This document shows, piece by piece, positions 6,590 through 9,117 of a stretch of 9,117 nt of DNA (the first letter of the stretch is position 1; each line of letters begins with the position of its first letter). Location of the stretch: NCBI GenBank assembly GCA_030146745.1, contig JASLBD010000392.1, forward strand, positions 1 to 9,117, given 5' to 3'. This DNA is from Allosphingosinicella sp. (GTDB taxonomy: Bacteria; Pseudomonadota; Alphaproteobacteria; Sphingomonadales; Sphingomonadaceae). Both the position numbers and the translations under genes were made by a program. The notes beneath the pieces were generated by a model that was given only the letters and a program-made list of their open reading frames with translations, made no database searches and was not told where the DNA came from.

Positions 6590-8566
6590 ATGATCCGTGG
6601 ACGACTGTCTTTCTGCCTCCTGAGCCTGCTCCTGCTTCCAGCGGCCGGGCCGCCCGCCGATCCCGCCGCCGCATTCGGAGCGCGCGAGGACGTCTCCTCG
6701 ATCAGCCTTTCTCCGGCGGGGCGGAGGATCGCCTTCATCAGCCCCGGACCGGGCGCCTCGTCCGTCGTCTACGCGGTCGAGGCGGTCGAGGGCGCCCAGC
6801 CTCGGCGGGTCCTGGGCGCGGATGGCCGCAAGGAGCGGATCACGGACTGCGGCTGGGTTTCGGAAGAGCGGCTGGTCTGCCGGGCCGTGTTCCTGATGGA
6901 GAATGTCGTCCCGGGCGAGCTTTTGACGGCCAGCCGCGTCTTCGCCATCAATGCCGACGGAACCAAGCCCATGCTCCTGAGCCGGCGAAGCCGCGCCGAT
7001 GACGCTTATTACGCATTCGGCGGAGGCGAGATACTCGATTGGCTTCCGGGCACCGACGGCGCGGTTCTGATGGCACGGCGCTACGTGCCGGAAGTGAAGA
7101 TCGGTTCGATCGTCGAGGACAAGCGCGAGGGCTATGGCGTCGACCGGGTCGACTCGGACAAGGGGGCTACCAAGGCGGTCGAATCGCCCAACAAACGGGC
7201 CGGCGGCTATCTCAGCGACGGGCGCGGCAAGGTCAGGATCATGCTCGTCCCGGACATGGCCGACAGCGGCTACGCCACCGGCCGCTACACCTATTATTAC
7301 CGCACCAGGGGGTCGGACGACTGGAAGCAGCTCAGCATCTACCATTCGATCGACGAGTCCGGTTTCCGCCCCGTCGCCGTCGATCCCGATCTCGACGTCG
7401 CCTACGGCTTCAAGCGGGCCGGCGGCCGCGATGCTCTCTACAGCGTGGCGCTCGACGGCTCGGCGCGCGAAACCCTGATCTATTCACATCCTCAGGTCGA
7501 CGTCGATTCCACCGTGCGGATCGGCCGGGCGCAACGCGTCGTCGGAGTCACTTTCGCGACCGAGAAGCGGGAGGCGGTCTTCTTCGACAAGGATCTGGCC
7601 GCCCTCGGCAAGGCGCTGGCCAAGGCGCTTCCGAACACTCCGCTCATCCGTTTCGTCGATTCCAGCGTCGACGAGAGCAAGCTCATCCTGTGGGCCGGCA
7701 GCGACACCGATCCCGGCCGCTATTATCTGTTCGACAAAGCGGCCAAGCAGCTTCGGCCGATGATGCTCGACCGGCCGCAGCTCGACGGCGTGACGCTCGC
7801 GCCGATGAAGCCCGTCACCTATACCGCCTCGGACGGGACGAAGGTGCCCGCCTATCTCACCCTGCCGCCGGGCGGTACCGGCAAGAACCTGCCGGCGATC
7901 GTCATGCCGCACGGCGGGCCGAGCGCCAGGGACGAATGGGGCTTCGACTGGCTCGTGCAATATTACGCCAGCCGGGGCTTTGCCGTTCTTCAGCCCAATT
8001 ATCGCGGCTCGGCGGGCTATGGGGATCGCTGGTATCAGAAGAACGGCTTTCAATCCTGGCGCACCGCCATCGGCGACGTCAACGACGCGGGCCGCTGGCT
8101 GACGGCGCAAGGCATTGCCGATCCCGCGAAACTGGCGATCGTCGGCTGGTCCTATGGGGGCTATGCGGCGCTTCAGTCCGGAGTAGTCGATCCCGGCCTG
8201 TTCAAGGCGGTCGTGGCGATCGCGCCGGTATCCGACCTTGGCCAGCTGGTCGAGGATTCGAAAGGGTGGTCGAACCACCGGGTGGAACGCAACTTCATCG
8301 GCTCGGGCCCCCACCTTCGCGAAGGTTCGCCGGCGCAAAATGCCGGCAGGATCAAGGCGCCGGTGCTCCTTTTCCACGGCGACAAGGATCGCAATGTCGA
8401 CGTCCGCCATGCCAGGCTGATGCACGACAAGCTCAAGGACGCCGGCGGTCGGAGCGAGCTGGTCGTGTTCGAGGGCCTCGACCACCAGCTCGGGGACAGC
8501 GACGTGCGCGCCCAGATGCTGCGCCGAAGCGACGCCTTCCTCCGGACGGCGCTCGGCCTCCAATGA
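6590..8566 (+). CDS. Exported S9-family serine peptidase (prolyl oligopeptidase type), second paralogue
   Basis: The 658-residue product aligns with its upstream neighbour end to end, with only small length differences, most strongly in the last 250 residues. The N-terminus MIRGRLSFCLLSLLLLPAAG is a signal peptide. A propeller region spans about 30-395, and the alpha/beta-hydrolase domain about 405-658. The triad is complete: Ser521 in VGWSYGGYAAL, Asp600 in HGDKDRNVDV and His632 in GLDHQLGD. The usual Pro after the Asp motif (NVPV in the first copy) is Asp604 here, and charged residues around it differ, which may shift substrate choice. The ATG at 6590 is chosen because AGGGGG lies 8 bases upstream and the signal peptide starts there. 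An in-frame GTG at 6569 would add seven residues and overlap the hairpin. It is probably transcribed with the first copy and ends at a strong hairpin. Its role is presumed periplasmic peptide breakdown, with specificity unknown. Confidence 0.94.
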   Translation: MIRGRLSFCLLSLLLLPAAGPPADPAAAFGAREDVSSISLSPAGRRIAFISPGPGASSVVYAVEAVEGAQPRRVLGADGRKERITDCGWVSEERLVCRAVFLMENVVPGELLTASRVFAINADGTKPMLLSRRSRADDAYYAFGGGEILDWLPGTDGAVLMARRYVPEVKIGSIVEDKREGYGVDRVDSDKGATKAVESPNKRAGGYLSDGRGKVRIMLVPDMADSGYATGRYTYYYRTRGSDDWKQLSIYHSIDESGFRPVAVDPDLDVAYGFKRAGGRDALYSVALDGSARETLIYSHPQVDVDSTVRIGRAQRVVGVTFATEKREAVFFDKDLAALGKALAKALPNTPLIRFVDSSVDESKLILWAGSDTDPGRYYLFDKAAKQLRPMMLDRPQLDGVTLAPMKPVTYTASDGTKVPAYLTLPPGGTGKNLPAIVMPHGGPSARDEWGFDWLVQYYASRGFAVLQPNYRGSAGYGDRWYQKNGFQSWRTAIGDVNDAGRWLTAQGIADPAKLAIVGWSYGGYAALQSGVVDPGLFKAVVAIAPVSDLGQLVEDSKGWSNHRVERNFIGSGPHLREGSPAQNAGRIKAPVLLFHGDKDRNVDVRHARLMHDKLKDAGGRSELVVFEGLDHQLGDSDVRAQMLRRSDAFLRTALGLQ

Positions 8567-8567
8567 C

Positions 8568-8596
8568 AAAGGGCGGCCCCGCGGGAGCCGCCCTTT
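8568..8596. terminator. Probable bidirectional terminator hairpin
   Basis: AAAGGGCGGC (8568-8577) and GCCGCCCTTT (8587-8596) form a perfect 10-base stem around a 9-base loop, itself containing the palindrome CCCGCGGG. It starts one base after the second S9 gene's stop and lies between convergent genes. The stem ends in TTT on both strands, so it can serve either direction, though no longer T tract follows. Confidence 0.75.
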
Positions 8597-8605
8597 ACTA
8601 CAATC

Positions 8606-8627
8606 CTCCCCCGCGAATGCAGGGGAG
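8606..8627 (-). terminator. Hairpin downstream of rpsD
   Basis: CTCCCCCGC (8606-8614) and GCAGGGGAG (8619-8627) make a 9-base stem with a 4-base loop. The single C-A mismatch on the plus strand becomes a G-U pair in minus-strand RNA, so the stem is complete only in the rpsD transcript. It begins 7 bases past the rpsD stop. With the larger hairpin beyond it, it gives rpsD two stem-loops at its 3' end. Lack of a U tract makes the terminator role uncertain, and 3'-end stabilisation is an alternative. Confidence 0.45.
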
Positions 8628-8634
8628 CAATAGA

Positions 8635-9117
8635 TTACCGCGAGTAGAACTCGACGACCAGGTTCGGCTCCATTCGGACCGGATAGGGGACCTCGTCCAG
8701 CGTGGGTACGCGGGTGAAGGTCGCCTTGGCGGTGCCGTCGGGGGCGAGATATTCGGGGATGTCGCGCTCGGCGAGGCCCTGGGCCTCCATCACCAGCGCC
8801 ATCTCCTGAGCCTTGGAGCCCAAGGTGATCTCGTCGCCGACGTTCACCCGGCGCGAGGCGATGTTGCACTTCACGCCGTTGACCCGGATATGGCCGTGGC
8901 TGACCAGCTGGCGGGCGGCCCAGATCGTCGGGGCGAACTTGGCGCGGTAGACGACCATGTCGAGCCGGCGCTCGAGCAGGCCGATCAGGTTCTGCGAGGC
9001 GTCGCCCTTCATGCGGCTGGCCTGCTGGAACGTCTGCTTGAACTGCTTTTCGGTGATGTCGCCGTAATAGCCCTTCAGCTTCTGCTTGGCACGAAGCTGG
9101 ATTCCGAAGTCGGAGAG
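8635..9117 (-). CDS. rpsD: Small ribosomal subunit protein S4 (uS4), 5' end cut by window edge
   Basis: The 160 C-terminal residues of S4 are visible, ending in the family C-terminus [11 protein letters not shown]4 binds 16S rRNA and is one of the primary proteins nucleating assembly of the small ribosomal subunit; in several bacteria it also represses its own operon. The fragment begins in the conserved N-terminal segment [20 protein letters not shown]. The S4 RNA-binding domain follows around fragment residues 48-115 ([30 protein letters not shown] and [10 protein letters not shown]). Full-length alphaproteobacterial S4 has about 204 residues, so about 44 N-terminal residues and the start codon lie beyond base 9117. 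The reading frame is intact with no internal stop. It converges on the second S9 peptidase gene across two hairpins. The neighbouring peptidases have no functional tie to it. Confidence 0.98.
   Translation of the reverse strand, partial: LSDFGIQLRAKQKLKGYYGDITEKQFKQTFQQASRMKGDASQNLIGLLERRLDMVVYRAKFAPTIWAARQLVSHGHIRVNGVKCNIASRRVNVGDEITLGSKAQEMALVMEAQGLAERDIPEYLAPDGTAKATFTRVPTLDEVPYPVRMEPNLVVEFYSR

Noticed and set aside
5615..7345. Long open frame of 576 codons on the minus strand across the two S9 genes
   Set aside because: It spans the end of one S9 gene, the intergenic gap and the start of the next. No family motif is visible and the plus-strand genes explain the coding signal.
7484..8869. 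Minus-strand frame of 461 codons overlapping the second S9 gene and rpsD
   Set aside because: It crosses a strong terminator hairpin and reads rpsD out of frame. Its composition is that of an antisense shadow.

Overview
The window is GC-rich chromosomal DNA, about two-thirds G+C by eye. It most resembles a sphingomonad (Alphaproteobacteria, Sphingomonadales). The basis is the alphaproteobacterial-type ribosomal protein S4, secreted S9 and M28 peptidases of the kind common in sphingomonads, and a dispersed palindromic repeat (arms close to tccgtcatcccagcgaaggc). The taxon is inferred from family resemblance, not from a search.

Left part (1-1739, minus strand): a two-gene agmatine-to-putrescine module. 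aguA (agmatine deiminase) is transcribed first. aguB (N-carbamoylputrescine amidase) follows and runs off the left edge. Between them lies a pair of inverted palindromic repeat units whose aguB-proximal end appears to supply the aguB ribosome binding site.

Middle (1740-2668): a strikingly AT-rich leader separates aguA from a divergent type II toxin-antitoxin pair. The antitoxin is composite. An N-terminal domain of about 80 residues that resembles a small uncharacterised protein family is joined to a VapB-like C-terminus. The VapC PIN-domain ribonuclease follows with a one-base stop/start overlap. This fusion is the most unusual item in the window.

Next (2679-4367, minus strand): a lipoprotein-type M28 zinc aminopeptidase, convergent with vapC. 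It shares a divergent intergenic region with nested perfect palindromes with the first of two tandem S9 serine peptidase paralogues (4493-6493 and 6590-8566, plus strand). All three peptidases carry export signals, so together they look like a periplasmic or envelope peptide-degradation set. The gap between the S9 paralogues contains alternative hairpins just upstream of the second gene's Shine-Dalgarno.

Right edge (8567-9117): a strong GC-rich hairpin, probably a bidirectional terminator, then rpsD (ribosomal protein S4) on the minus strand, truncated at its 5' end by the window.

I see no tRNA, rRNA, insertion sequence, CRISPR array or prophage gene. Every stretch longer than about 130 bases is accounted for by a gene.
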